Source: Xestospongia muta (taxonomy: Eukaryota; Porifera; Demospongiae; Haplosclerida; Petrosiidae). From it: a DNA stretch of 64,000 nucleotides. The DNA is taken from contig OY848923.1 of the NCBI GenBank assembly GCA_963693285.1, forward strand, positions 2,862,038-2,926,037, given 5' to 3'. The notes under the pieces were generated by a model that saw only the letters and a list, made by a program, of their open reading frames with translations, had not been told where the DNA came from and made no database searches. A program made the translations under genes and the position numbers. Shown here piece by piece: positions 43,601 through 55,029 of the stretch; the first letter of the stretch is position 1; the number at the start of each line of letters is the position of its first letter.

Positions 43601-45530
43601 ATCATTGTATGCTATTACTGTCACAGTGTAGTTAGTATAAGGTGCGAGTGTGGTGAGATTGTATTGTCTGTTGTCTCTCCCAGTGATATTAATTGTGTCA
43701 CTGGATGTTGTGCTAGAGTAATAGAGCAAGTAACCAGTGATGGGTCCATTCTGACCCAAGCAAGGTACTTCACCCCATGATATAGTCATAGACCTTGCCT
43801 CAACTGATGAGATAGTAATATTACTGACAGATGAAGTGGGTGCTGTAGATAATGTGAGAACAATATAATATTTGTAAATCTAACAATGTAATATACTTTA
43901 CCAGATGAAAATGTAGTGGTCATTCTGGCACCCAAGCCATGTTCATCATTACCATATACTCCATTTAGACTAACAATACAGTAAGTACCAGGATCAATAC
44001 CAGTAAATGTATATGGTGATGAGATCAAATTAGTGGGTATAGAAGGACTTAAAGTCTGTTCACATAGTCTATGACATTGATGATGAGCACCATATGCAGA
44101 CGGAGCAAATGAAGGTGGTATCCATATCATAGTAATAGTGGTATTAGTGGTGGTGAGTGTCAGATTAGCCAATGGGAGAGCTAAAATAAGAATAAGAATG
44201 GTAACAAGATTTGCTCAAAGACAGAGTACTATGTGGTGTTTCATAATGTTAGTTAATAATTTACTTACAGAATGTCTCCATGACATTGTTACTATGATCA
44301 CTAGGTAATACTATACTATTCTCACTAACACTATCATATGATACTACAAAGAAGTTATATGTGTCATCCAAACTCAGTCCTGATGTTATATTGAATATTG
44401 TGCTAGCGGTAGTTCCTGCAATCATAACAGAACTACTACCATTACTGAGTTGATAGAACACCTCATAGCCAGCCACTCCTGACACAGATGACCAGGAGAG
44501 TTGTACATGAGCCAGACCTGTATTCAGTCTTGTAGCAGTCAGACCAGTAGGAGTACTGGAAACTATAATGGAGAGAAAATATGTATACCATTCTAGTTAG
44601 AGATTTAGTAACCTGTTATAGGCTGTGATGTACTACTACTTTTTATAGCAGTGACACTACCAATAGTACCAGCATCTACTCTGGCATTAGAGACAGTACA
44701 CTGATAGGTACCAGCCAGTCTCATCCTCACTGTCACTGTCACCTGTGTAACAAATCCTGGTCCATCAACCACCACACGAGATAGGTCACCATTTGCAATG
44801 ATTAATGGGTTACTTTCAACTGTACAAGAGATGTTAGTGGGAGATCCATTAGAGACATTGAAGACGAGAGTGAAAACTGGAGGAATAGCATCTCTTGTGG
44901 AGATCAGAGAGAATTGCATAGTGGGGTCTGCATTAGGACCATCTGTAATTATAGTGACATTGCAGTGTACGTTAATAATGATTACTAACCATTCTTATTG
45001 TAAGTGCCAGTTCTATATACTCCTACCACTAGTGTTTGGTTCATTCCATTCTCATCAGGAATAATACAAGTATACAGACCTTCATAGCCTGATATTGCAG
45101 CTCGTCTAGCCAATGCTATCTGACCTGAAAACCTCTTAGAAAACAATGGAGTTGGTGTATTGTGATCATCAAATTTCCCAGTAAACAAAGGTACCTGAGT
45201 ACCATTAGGATAATACCACAGTCCAATATCAGAACTATTATTAGCACTCTGACACCACAAGGCATCATTTACACCATCACCATTCTTATCAATATTATAG
45301 AATTGTCCAGCATCTAACAGTGAGAAATCAGGTATAATTGCTTTTTCGAATGGTAGATAGAGTTGGACACCTAACATATAAATAGATATACATGTTGTAT
45401 ACTAAAAACAGCCAGTCTACTTACCATTACTGGATCTGTTAGTTGGGGAAGGATCATGTCCAACTCCTGATTGGGCAGCTATGAGTATTAGTTCTACACA
45501 AATTAGCAATATCCTCACAAACTCTCTCAT
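37135..45530 (-). CDS. Single-pass Ig/FN3 receptor, 22 exons, 2229 aa
   Basis: Exons in transcript order: 45530-45425, 45370-44990, 44942-44613, 44562-44269, 44180-43902, 43842-43549, 43501-43220, 43165-42905, 42399-42094, 42031-41663, 41621-41253, 41202-40843, 40797-40453, 40392-39997, 39909-39580, 39524-39207, 39154-38855, 38808-38503, 38456-38085, 38031-37714, 37666-37480, 37321-37135. They sum to 6690 nt with no stop, all internal joins being phase 1 until the TM exon (phase 2). Order: signal peptide (REFVRILLICVELILIAAQ), two Ig-like, five FN3, seven Ig-like, five FN3-like, TM, short tail. It is probably a cell-surface adhesion or recognition receptor; the ligand is unknown. Its first Ig and FN3 exons are homologous to those of aGPCR paralogue 3, and its last five FN3 exons plus TM to the NIDO receptor at 55647-60191. 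The intron 42400-42904 (505 nt) holds a short direct repeat but no exon. Confidence 0.85.
37714..39524 (-). CDS. Membrane-proximal FN3-like array (five exons) of gene 4
   Basis: Exons 39524-39207, 39154-38855, 38808-38503, 38456-38085 and 38031-37714 (318, 300, 306, 372 and 318 nt) have exact-length counterparts in the two NIDO genes. Motifs include NVTLDWDPP, VTFNWRRP, VNLTWSPPITPNG and TYTLTMRIAVYN. The fourth exon is long for one FN3 (124 codons). The fifth contains NSRRRQSSD, a basic stretch that could be processed but does not meet the full furin consensus. Confidence 0.82.
39580..42399 (-). CDS. Seven Ig-like exons of gene 4
   Basis: 42399-42094, 42031-41663, 41621-41253, 41202-40843, 40797-40453, 40392-39997 and 39909-39580, one Ig-like domain each. 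F-strand motifs are clear (SGQYQC, TGTYTCQM, RGVYTCRA, SGEYACNV, AGQYTCQA, SGTYSCIV, SGNYTCQA). In the third, the B-strand Cys is replaced by Tyr (TAT, positions 41548-41550) where the three homologous exons have TGT, so its disulfide is lost. The 42094-42399 exon is the intact counterpart of the damaged Ig exons at 14407 and 29256. Confidence 0.82.
42905..44562 (-). CDS. First FN3 array (five exons) of gene 4
   Basis: The exons 44562-44269, 44180-43902, 43842-43549, 43501-43220 and 43165-42905 are 294, 279, 294, 282 and 261 nt, one domain each. Trp positions are seen in VQLSWSSV, ITMIWIPP, MTISWGEV and INITWNTP, and terminal Tyr motifs in TNYTVTVIAYNDDG and TNYAIAVRAYTSAG. The second is atypical, with extra cysteines (HHQCHRLCEQ, GTYCIVSLNG), and may be a divergent FN3. 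Confidence 0.8.
44613..45530 (-). CDS. Signal peptide and two N-terminal Ig-like exons of gene 4
   Basis: 45530-45425 starts with ATG and a hydrophobic signal sequence ending near AAQSG. 45370-44990 (127 codons) carries an Asp-rich segment (NIDKNGDGVNDALWCQ), then GLWYYPNG and YEGLYTCII; paralogue 3 has the equivalent exon at 27795-28160. 44942-44613 (110 codons) has NISCTVES and LAGTYQCTVS. The DxNxDGxxD stretch resembles a calcium-binding loop, but whether it binds metal is unknown. Confidence 0.8.
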
Positions 45531-45620
45531 TTCTGAGTTCTTTACAAAACTAGATCTACACTGTGCATACATTAAAGATTGAACTATATCAATAGAGTGT
45601 TGTCATTACTGTTGTAAGGT

Positions 45621-45628
45621 TATTTATA
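45621..45628 (-). promoter_or_regulatory. Possible TATA box of gene 4
   Basis: TATAAATA on the minus strand lies about 90 nt upstream of the ATG at 45530, a plausible distance for a short 5' UTR. In AT-rich DNA such matches are common, so support is weak. Confidence 0.3.
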
Positions 45629-46143
45629 CACCATCTGTTCAAATGTACTATGAGTACACATTGAGTTGTCTTTGGTATAGAATCATGCCTTAACAATCAA
45701 AACTGTGAATTGTGGCAGTTATTATTGTTATCAATAATTGATGACTTGACTATTTATTAAGAATGATTATGATGATGAGATATGGGCTATAAGATTTAGT
45801 TTTGCTACACAAGAGACTAATTTTCGTTATACAGAATTTAAATGAAAGCCATATCAATTACTAACATTTAAGATTACAAAATTATTCTTACTTAATCAAT
45901 CATGCACACTACAAAAATCAACAATGTGTAGTATGTAAATATGCAACCTTTATGCAATTTCATGTCACATATAATTTAAATTTGAAGGAGTTTAAAAGTA
46001 TTGCTTCCAATTGAGCAGTTATTTAGAGTACATCTTCATTTTCATGATCATTGTTGCTCTTCATGCACACATGATAGATGATGTTCAATGGAGTTTCCTG
46101 TTGTGTATGGTGCTCATTATTATCAGATGCTTCAATGTGGTCA

Positions 46144-47141
46144 TTACTGTATGTTGCCATTTTCAAGGTTTCTAGATGACATCTGATTGATTGAAGCAAT
46201 ATTCATTGTGACATTTTTAGCTACATTATTGATGCGCCTGCAAATTTAATTAATGATAGCATTTCATTAACTCACAAACATACCTAGGAGAAATTTCAGT
46301 ATTGTCTTTTAAATTGCTACAAAAATTGTTGTAAGGTAAAAGCATGTTATATTTATACTTACTTGTTTTTCATTTGTTTGCATAGCAGTACCAGAAACAG
46401 AATTAGTACTACAAACAATACTGGTGTTAGTTATACAATCAAAATATTTGTTAATAGTGTAAGCATGACAACATCATTGAGTGTAGAGAATGTGATTGTG
46501 ACCAATGGAGATTGTCTACTTGATTGTAAGAAACTCCCACAGATTGGTTCATTCACAGACGGTACTCTGACAGGGCAGTTTATAATATTAAAGGTAACAA
46601 TAGTCGAACCACTTCTAAGACTGGGCTTGGTTTGTACCCATTGTTCAATAATGCTAACCAGTTGGTTTGAAGAGAATGTCTTAAACCTTGTTATTTCAGC
46701 TCCATAAATGGTTTGAGTTTGAGATAACACATCACAATATATATGTTCATTTGTGTTGTATACTTCTTGGAAATCACGTTGACAGCTATCATTAATGGTT
46801 GAAACAACTGCATTCCATATAAATGATATAATAGTAGCATTTCTAGTAGCCTAAAAGAATTTAACAATGTACATAGTGCATTTTTTTACTAAATTTACTT
46901 ACTGTCCACTGACTGCATGAGATAAATGGTCCACCTCTTAATTGAAAAAAAGATGCTTCAAGTGCTAAAATGAAAAATGAAGCACCATTTTTGGGAACCT
47001 GCATAAATATATATATATATTACTTACCTTGTACAGGTTTTGGTGGGAGTTTAAGATTTCCCATACCTGCTTTGGTGGTTGCACCAATTAACACATTGTA
47101 TGTACTAGCTGGATTGAGGCCATTGATTATAGTACTGATCA
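46144..47141 (-). pseudogene. 5'-truncated SEA-like/TM receptor gene with an in-frame stop
   Basis: Exons in transcript order: 47141-47028 (second half of an FN3: INGLNPASTYNVLIGATT), 46964-46903, 46850-46363, 46316-46284, 46237-46144; phases agree throughout. The 46850-46363 exon encodes a domain that may be SEA-like (SCQRDFQEVYNTNEHIYC, VSIIEQWVQTKPSLRSG, SVNEPICGS) followed by a membrane segment (VLFVVLILFLVLLCKQMKNK). A single TAA at 46431-46433 lies just before that segment; the same frame then continues through the TM and two more exons to TAA at 46144. The 5' part ends abruptly at about 47141. It is a recent nonsense allele of a truncated gene, less likely a readthrough case. Confidence 0.65.
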
Positions 47142-47142
47142 T

Positions 47143-47355
47143 ATGATTGATGATATGGCTTGTGAAGAGTCTGATTATCTGGATAACAATGCTCATACTA
47201 ACTATGGAGCTGCAAATATAACACTACATGAGACATTGGGTACAGTAGAGACACATTATGATAGAACATTAATTAGTTTACCCTCGGTTTTTCAAACTAC
47301 AGGAAATAATGAAAGTAAATATAAAGTTGAGGAGGAGGAAACTCTAACAACCTGA
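47143..47355 (+). CDS. Orphan tail-like ORF on the plus strand
   Basis: A 70-codon ORF starting at or near a sequence junction and ending TGA. It is acidic and Tyr-containing (CEESDYLDNNAHTNYG, HYDRTLISLP, SKYKVEEEETLTT), resembling a receptor cytoplasmic tail more than noise. No upstream exon, signal peptide or TM is found in this orientation, and it begins exactly where the minus-strand FN3 fragment stops. It is best read as a stranded terminal exon after an inversion or insertion. Function unrecognised. Confidence 0.35.
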   Translation: MIDDMACEESDYLDNNAHTNYGAANITLHETLGTVETHYDRTLISLPSVFQTTGNNESKYKVEEEETLTT

Positions 47356-47639
47356 CTACTTACATGTAGTTGTTAATGTACAATTAATTATATAGTTATT
47401 TCATTTGTATATAATACATGATAAGATACTATATAGAACCATAACACTTTGATTAATTGAACCAATTAATTTTACAGTGATATATTTGGATATCCTAACC
47501 CGTGTACTTGGTCAGTCAGTTAGTGGGCAGTCGGGTCAGTATCTAGATTTGTATACATTATTAACATCAAATATACTCCCATTAGTAGATGTTGTTGATG
47601 CTATATAAAGAATATAAGTTCAAAACACATTGATAAGAT

Positions 47640-48175
47640 AGAATGTCCATTGACAGTATCTAATACTATAATATATACTCAAAGAAACAAAGAGCTTCTT
47701 CCAATGACACGTTTCTCTACATTAACAACAGAGATACTATCAGAGGACCTTTCTGTTGTAAGCTATAGCAAATGTAAGTAAGTAGTATGGCATTTAAATT
47801 CAAATTGTCTTTACTTTCAGTTTTAGTGAAGATTGCAACTGATGTGATGTTACCATATCCTAGTTCATTGACTGCTCCAATTGATATATAGTATGGGACA
47901 CTTGTATTTGTGTGGACACAATACATTTACTAGTTAGTGATGGAGTAGGCTTACGTAATCCTCCAATAATCTGTGTGTAAATATTCAATTGAGGATCAGC
48001 AGTAACTGTTAATGACATAACTCCACCAGTGATATCAATGTTATAACTACTAATATATCCATTAGGTGTGATTGGTGGAGACCAAGTAAGATTAACAGCA
48101 GTGTCATTAATTACTGGTATAGTGTTAGTAACAATGATATTGCTTATAATAACTGGTTTAAATAATACTAGAGAA
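47640..48175 (-). pseudogene. Relic FN3 exons of the NIDO/FN3 receptor family
   Basis: Homologous to exons 56965-56594 and 56540-56223 of the intact NIDO receptor (TAVNLTWSPPITPNG, YNIDITGGV; then YTQIIGGL), but with frameshifts around TGTATTTGTGTGGACAC (47905-47920) and truncation of the second exon at about 47640. The donor gtaaag is kept. No flanking exons in frame remain. It is a dead copy. Confidence 0.7.
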
Positions 48176-48189
48176 ATAGTACCTATTTA

Positions 48190-48420
48190 TTTTACCAGTA
48201 ATATAATCAATACTGCCATATGCATCATAATAACCTTAAATTAGGTTAAAAACTAACTTTAAGGTTAATTTGATGATAGTTTTAATTATAGTACTGTTAT
48301 ATGTATAGGTTTTTTAACCTGTTCATGGACATAATTTGGTTCTATTTATTTCTATAAAGTATAATGAAGTGCATATATCAGTCCATAGTAACAGTTCTAG
48401 TCAGTATCTTATTTTTTCTA
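48190..48420. repeat. Duplicated flank, copy 1 (matches 55030-55290)
   Basis: Contains ttttaccagtaatataatca, accttaaattaggttaaaaa and a downstream part with tccatagtaacagttctagt, all found in the same order and orientation at 55030-55290. It marks a segmental duplication within the minus-strand NIDO/FN3 cluster. Confidence 0.75.
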
Positions 48421-48571
48421 AGAACAAAAACTAGTAATGAAACCATGTGATGGTTACTTTCATCACAGGCCTGTTAAATCATATGAAAAATATTTAGCTT
48501 GAAATTCAATGAAAATAAATATCAAAAATTTTTAAAAACATGCTAGCATTACAATTATGTATATAAGTAAC

Positions 48572-49285
48572 TTACATAATTTCAACATCATCAGTCTCAT
48601 TTCTTGGATCAATGCTCATGTCCCTTTAAGAATAATAGAAGTTTATTATATTATTGTTACATAATTGAATCTAATTATCTAATCAAAAAGGTGGGTTTGC
48701 TAAGTGCTATGCAAACTAGCAATTGAGGACAACTGTTAATGCTCTTGTTGTACTTGAATGCTAAATACTTTAGTAAGACACTCTCACATTGATTAAACTT
48801 TCATATTGACATTTCATATAAGACTTGAAATTTAAATAGATTTACCAACTGTTCAAACTTACTTGGACCTCTTTTGTTTTAAATACAGCAACACTAAAAC
48901 AACCACCACTACTACAATCACTACTAATATCATTATGACAATTACTGAAGATATTGCAGGTACAACTGCTGAAGAACTTTGAGTAGAAGGGTTTAACCAA
49001 TTGTCAAAGTTATACTGATTGGGCAAGTTGTATCAAAAGTGACAATAGCTGGACCACTTCTAACACTGGGATTACTTAGATCCATTGTTCAATAATAGTA
49101 ACCAATTCATTTGATGACAATGATTTAAAACTTGTTATCTTGGCCCTATAATTAGCTAGAGTTGGATATGATAAATCACAATGTAGTTGTTCATTTGTAA
49201 TGTACACTTCTTGACAGTCACATTGACAGCTATTGTTAATAGCTCTAATAACTGCATTACGCATAAATGATGAAAACTTAACTTT
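48572..49285 (-). pseudogene. Relic SEA-like/TM exon and terminal exon
   Basis: About 49285-48863 is homologous to exon 46850-46363: SCQCDCQEVYITNEQLHC and NELVTIIEQW. A 1-nt deletion after EQW (caatggatctaagtaat) throws the frame off, and a TAA follows the cysteine segment. A strong hydrophobic stretch (IVIMILVVIVVVVVLVLLYL) survives in frame with the donor at 48862. A short terminal exon (DMSIDPRNETDDVEIM) ends at 48572. The upstream acceptor is not recognisable. Confidence 0.6.
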
Positions 49286-49383
49286 TTTGAAAGGTAAAGA
49301 ATTATCATCAACAATCTTTAATAAGACTCCTGCTACAGCATATAATCACTATTATCAACATCATATTGGTGAGAAGTGTCTGG

Positions 49384-52300
49384 TTACTGAGCCTCTCCAA
49401 ACCATGTGGAAGCATACGCTGGATTGGTATTCACTGATATATCAGTAGTAACTACTGGTAGATCATAGACTTGTGTATCAGTAGTAGTAACAACTGGTAT
49501 TTCATAATCTGAAGGAGCCGGCAGTTTATCAAGAAGACTCTCATACGATGCTTCCTTAGATCTATGATAGCAATATAACAGATTATATTATTACTATATA
49601 TGTACTGTGGTCAACTTACTATGTTGTAAATGTATTTACTATACTATAACTTGGGCTAATAGTGATTGCAATATCATCTGTTTTGTCTCTGTTTAATGAT
49701 AGATAGTAAACATAATGTTATCATGACAACTTTTGACAAGTTACCCTGACTTGAAATTGTAGTTTGACTTCCTTTTAACCAAAAACATGACAACCAATAC
49801 TGCTACAATAATAATAATAATAATAAATATAATAGCTGCTGTCACTGCTAGACCAATTATAAAACCAGTACTAGACCTCTCATTAGTAGACTGTTGATAC
49901 TAAAAATATGGAAATTACAAAGCAGCAGTTTCATGTGATTGTATAGGAGTATACTCACATGGTGTCTCAATACTTATTGGTATACTTGTATGTCCTTCTA
50001 TAACTAGTCCACTTTCATTTAGTACTGCTATTCTCATAATAAGTGCGTATGTTAATTCAGGATTTAGACCAGTTACATTGATAGATGTCTTATTAAATGG
50101 AACATGAACAGTTATATCACTTGATTGTCTACGTCTACTATTGACAGCATCTAATAATATAATATACTCAAAGAAACCATGAGCTTCTTCCAGTGACACT
50201 TTCTGCCATGCAATAACAATAGGAGTACCATCAGATGACCTTTGTGTTGTAATGTTATTGGGACTACTATTTGGAGCTATAGCAAATGAAAGTGAATATT
50301 ATGACATTAAAATAATAATTGTACTTACTTTCAGTTTTAGTGAAAACAGTAACTGATGTAATGTTACCTTCTCATAGTTCATTGACTGCTCCAATTGATA
50401 TATAGTAAGGAACACCTGGACCTGTGGAGACAATATATTTACTAGTTAATAATTCATCGAGCTTACGTAGTTCTCCAATTATTTGAATGTAAGTATGTAC
50501 TTGAGGATCAGTAATAACTGTTAATGACATGATAACTCCACCAGTGACATCAATATTATAACTACTAATATATCCATTAGGTGTGATTGGTGGAGACCAA
50601 GTAAGGTTAACAGCAGTGTCATTAACTACTGGTATAGTGTTAGCAACAAAGATATTACTAATAATAACTGGTATAACAATAAGAACTGGTTCAGAAGATA
50701 CTAGAGAAATGTATGTAAAAGGGAATAGTAAATGATACATATTTACTATCAGGATCAATTCTTCCTTTAGTAGTAGCATTAAGTCCATATCCAACTACTG
50801 TAGTAGCTGAAACATTAGCAGTGTAATTCTGATAGGGTGAGAATTTTCTAACAGTTATAGACACTGTATTTTGGTTGGGAATTACATCTATCAATTGAGT
50901 TGTGGCTCTAAGAGTGTTAGCATCTAAATTGACTTCAATGACAAATCTATACTGTGTGATAATCCCATTAGGAGTAGCTGGATGACTCCAGTTAAATGTT
51001 ACATCAGTCTTTGTTGGAATAGAAATAAAGTTTTGAAGAGCATCATCAGGTTCTATTTAGATAATAAAAATTAATATTGTAATGTGAACTTACTATCTTG
51101 AGCCGTTTTAAATGTGAGTTGTGTAGCTGGTCCTTCACCTACAACATTAATAGATGTCAGTTTACAAGTGTACTCAGTAAATGGTACTAATACTGGAATT
51201 GTAAACATTGTTTTTGGAAAACTCTGAGTATCTGTTAGTCCAGAGATTTGAGATCCATTTATTTGTGTACAAGTCAAGTTATATCCTAATACCTCTCCAT
51301 TTTGATCTAATCTATCTGGTGGATCCCAGTCTAATGTAACACTACGAGGAAAGTAAGTTGTGTTGATAAAATGTATGGGAGGAGCACTTGATACTGAATT
51401 TAAAAAATTAAATTAAACAAAATAATGTGAATGAAAGTTATTAACTTACTTGCTGGTAAAGTAGTAAAACTCATTGTTTTACTACTAGTATTACCAATAC
51501 AGTTAGTAGATACAACAGTGAAGTTATAAGTGTTAGCTTCCTCTAGACCAGTTAATATGATCTGATACATCAAGTTAACAGCAGTAATGTTGTCAGTACC
51601 CACTAGACTAGAACTTGTAGTTAAGGTATTCTGTAATTCCAGACCAATATAGTTGATATGATATATCTCAGGTGTATAGGCAATGAATGGAATAGTAAAG
51701 TAGATAGTATAGTTAGTCTGTCCAACTGTTGATGATATGTCAATAGATGCATGTGGACTTCTTTGGGCTGTATTTAGAAAAGAAAGGTAATGTAATTTCT
51801 AAAAAAAACCACACTTACATCTCAAAGTAACAGTAATGTTTTTTATTAACCTAATATCAGAAGAGTCTTGAATAGACAGTTTAGCATGGCAGGAGTAAAT
51901 ACCAGAATCATTTGCATAAGTCTTAGGAAAAGTCTGAATGTTTATAACATAAGTACCCTCACTGGTATATGTAACTACATCTTGTGTTTAATATCATTAC
52001 ATAACCAGACCACTTCAAGAGCTGGTATCATTAGAGCTGGTTTACTAGCAGTACAAAATAGAGTGAAGTTATCATAAGGGCCTGGGTCAGAACAAGATAT
52101 CTTCAGACCCAGAAAAGAGTCTGGTATGGCTGCAAAGTTTCCAATACTTGGTTTACAAGAAGAAAATAATAAAAGAATCATTTTATTTTAGAAATATTGT
52201 TGTTATGTTGCTAATAAATTATGTCTTGAGCTTATGTTTGCCTTTAACTTTTCAAAAAAGCATTGTATCATTTCAACAAAGTCCTCAGTTATTGGATTTT

Positions 52301-53849
52301 CATCAATATGGTATAACCTAATAACTGATTACCACAAAGCTAACCTATTCTAACTTAACATGTATAAAGCCAAGTATAGAAACCAAAAAGTAATCTTTGT
52401 AGCCTATTACCCGATAATTGAAGCCATGATTAAGAGATGGATACTATTCAAGTGAACTAACTAGTAAACTGGTTAGTTCAGTTGAAATGGTATCTTCTTC
52501 TGTCTTCAATTATTGAGTAACTAAACTAGATTATTTTGTCTTCTATGTGTCTCTATGATAGGTTTAGTTTTGTAGTGATTTAGTATTAGGACATACCACA
52601 TTGATAAACCTATAGTAACAAAGGCCTTCCTTGAATGACACAAAGCTTTTTAACGTTGTTATTACTAAGTTTTAAATATAATTTAACTTTCTCCCTTAAG
52701 TGAAAAAATCTTGCCACAAAATGATTTAATTAACTATGCCTAGATTTTAGCAAGACCAGAAAATTCCCATCAAACCTTGTAAACCATTGAATTATCTACA
52801 TGAACAATCAATTCCATAGTACAGTTGTTTCTTTAGTAATGTAAACTGTGCATCATGTTTATTTAATTGCATCAAATGATTTGTAAGTTTTATAACCATA
52901 TATGGCTAAATAAACCAATTACTTTTTACAGTGATACATACATATAAAAACAGTTGTTGAACTATACATATATATATATATATATATACATATACTTACC
53001 AATGTTGAGCTGGTACATGACATTACTCCAATATGATGTAGGTAGATTGCTACAATCAATGTTTGTAACATTATTTCTTCTTGAAAGAGGATGATTTTTA
53101 TAAAACAGTCATCGGCACTAAACCCAATAGCTGCATTATGTCGAGTCCATTGTACTTGATTACACTTGTATGTAAAGACTGCATATGTTTCCTTGCCTTG
53201 AACAGCCAATACAAGTTGAAAAGTATTAGTCTACAAAACAAATACACATGATACATTCAAAATATGTTTACACTTACATTAATTCCATTGCAATGAGAAT
53301 TTTAAATTGGACAAACATTCAACCACTGTACTACTAGTATCCAATCAGCACTAAATCTCAAATTTACTTCTGAAGATATAAAGTTGTTGACTTGTTGGAT
53401 GACATTAGAACTAAAAGTAGAATTGAAAATTTTGTAGCTCATATTCCCCAAACCATATAAGTGTATATCATCCCAAAATGGAGCTACAACAGGTCTGTCT
53501 ATAGGAAACAACTGTGGACTAAATGAAGTGTAAGGCACTCCAAAGCTCACTAATCCATTGCTACGTATCTGAAAAAAACACAAACAAATAAAATAAACAT
53601 AATTTTTTTCACCTACATAGGAAGCACTGTAGTTAGCTGACCCAAAATATAATTGTGATGGCAGTGAAAAATAAGAATAACTATCATCAACATTGTCTAG
53701 TACATTTGGTGCTGGACCAAGATCCAAAAAGGATAATTCTCTTTGAGCTTTGATCAAAAGATATAGATATGTCTATCACTATAATACTTAACGATTTTAC
53801 CTGAGACAAATGTTACAAAAACAGAGATTACAATGGACTCGACTGTCAT
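49384..53849 (-). pseudogene. NIDO-FN3x5-TM receptor paralogue with multiple disabling lesions
   Basis: The exon order mirrors the intact gene at 55647-60191: 53849-53801 (signal peptide VESIVISVFVTFVS), 53747-53617, 53568-53278 and 53230-53000 (NIDO), FN3-like exons 51767-51450, 51393-51094, 51052-50747, 50700-50329, 50276-49959, a TM exon near 49900-49780, then tail exons near 49700-49620 and 49560-49384. Lesions: TAA replaces TCA near the end of the second NIDO exon; 1-nt deletion in the third NIDO exon (231 versus 232 nt; GATGACTGTTTT); TGA at 50372-50374 (GGA in the paralogue); 2-nt deletion at the start of the TM exon; a stop formed across the last tail junction. A decayed Ig exon (51819 to about 52150) lies in the NIDO-FN3 intron. 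52151-52999 holds nothing I can identify. Confidence 0.8.
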
Positions 53850-54552
53850 CTCTTTTTGACTTTGTTCGATTGAGTGGGTGGACAATGATAATTGTACGAA
53901 AATTAATATTAATAACTGACAAATTATCGTAAGGACTTGAATGAACAATTATTAAGATCTTCGGAGCTGTGATAATGAAACAACATGTAATAGTAATAGT
54001 GTTAATAAGCTGTAATTGTTTGCCAATGTTCCCTAAACTTCAGAAATTAAAAAATTAAGTGATAAGATGAATGAACTGAATATTATTTTCACACTTTAAA
54101 ATCAGTTGTAACAATAATTGTTTTTACATTTACATTAGTTGTCTTTAACTCCTGAGTCAAAACATGTATACAATTGTGATTAATAAAGTGATTATGACTT
54201 CTCAACTTGTAAAATAAGAAAAGTCAACAAAAGGATACTCCATAAAGGATACTGATACTCCAGAACTTATAATACACATACTATATGAAACAATGTTCAA
54301 CATTGGTATTGAGTAGAGGTTTGCTCAATATGTATGCATCATTGCATTGTCATCGTTGTTTATAACTAGTACATGTGCAGTTTCTGTATAACTAAAAGAT
54401 CATTTTTTATAAAGATTATCTCATTCCATATCTCATATATAACTTGTTCAAAAATATCTATAATGTTAGTAGTACCAATGTTTTTCTCACACTTTTCTCA
54501 ATGATTACTTGGAAAGTTTGTATATTTTGTTCTAGTAGACATGTTCATGCAG

Positions 54553-54583
<31 letters not shown>

Positions 54584-54703
54584 TGCTGTACTATGTACTA
54601 TAGTTTCAAGGTTAAGGTTCATATGCAAATATAATGTCCTAGAAATGAAATGATCACGAAACATCACAAATACATGTATTAGCCTGAAAAAAGAACAAAG
54701 TGC

Positions 54704-54752
54704 AGGGACAAAAGTTACAAAAAGAGCGATTACAATGCACTCGACTGCCATT
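54704..54752 (-). pseudogene. Orphan copy of the NIDO-gene first exon and 5' flank
   Basis: MAVECIVIALFVTFV matches the signal-peptide exons at 53849 and 60191, but the donor (gtctcag|gtaaaa in the others) is replaced by GTCCCTGCACTT. The upstream block to about 54850 (cgattgaacgggtgg, attaataactgactaatta) also matches the flanks of the other two copies. It is a promoter plus first exon left without a gene. 53850-54700 and 54850-55646 otherwise hold no supported coding sequence, apart from an (AT)n run at 54552-54582 and the flank repeat at 55030-55290. Confidence 0.7.
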
Positions 54753-55029
54753 TCTTTTTCCCTTTTACCTCCGTGATCGATTGAACGGGTGGAAAATAAT
54801 AATTGCAGGGAAATTAACATTAATAACTGACTAATTATTCGAAGGACATAATTTATGAATAACTAAGATGTTAGGAGGTTGTCCTTGTTTGCCACTGTTT
54901 TCTAAATGTTTCACAAAGTAACATATATAAGCAAATAGATATATGAATTGACTACAAGTTGCAGACAATTCTTTCTACATTTATATGTATTTGTTGCCCA
55001 ATACAAAATACCACATCTTTAATTCCTAT

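Noticed and set aside
54545..54820. 91-codon minus ORF
   Set aside because: Only about 15 residues match the NIDO first exon; the remainder is upstream flank and an AT repeat.
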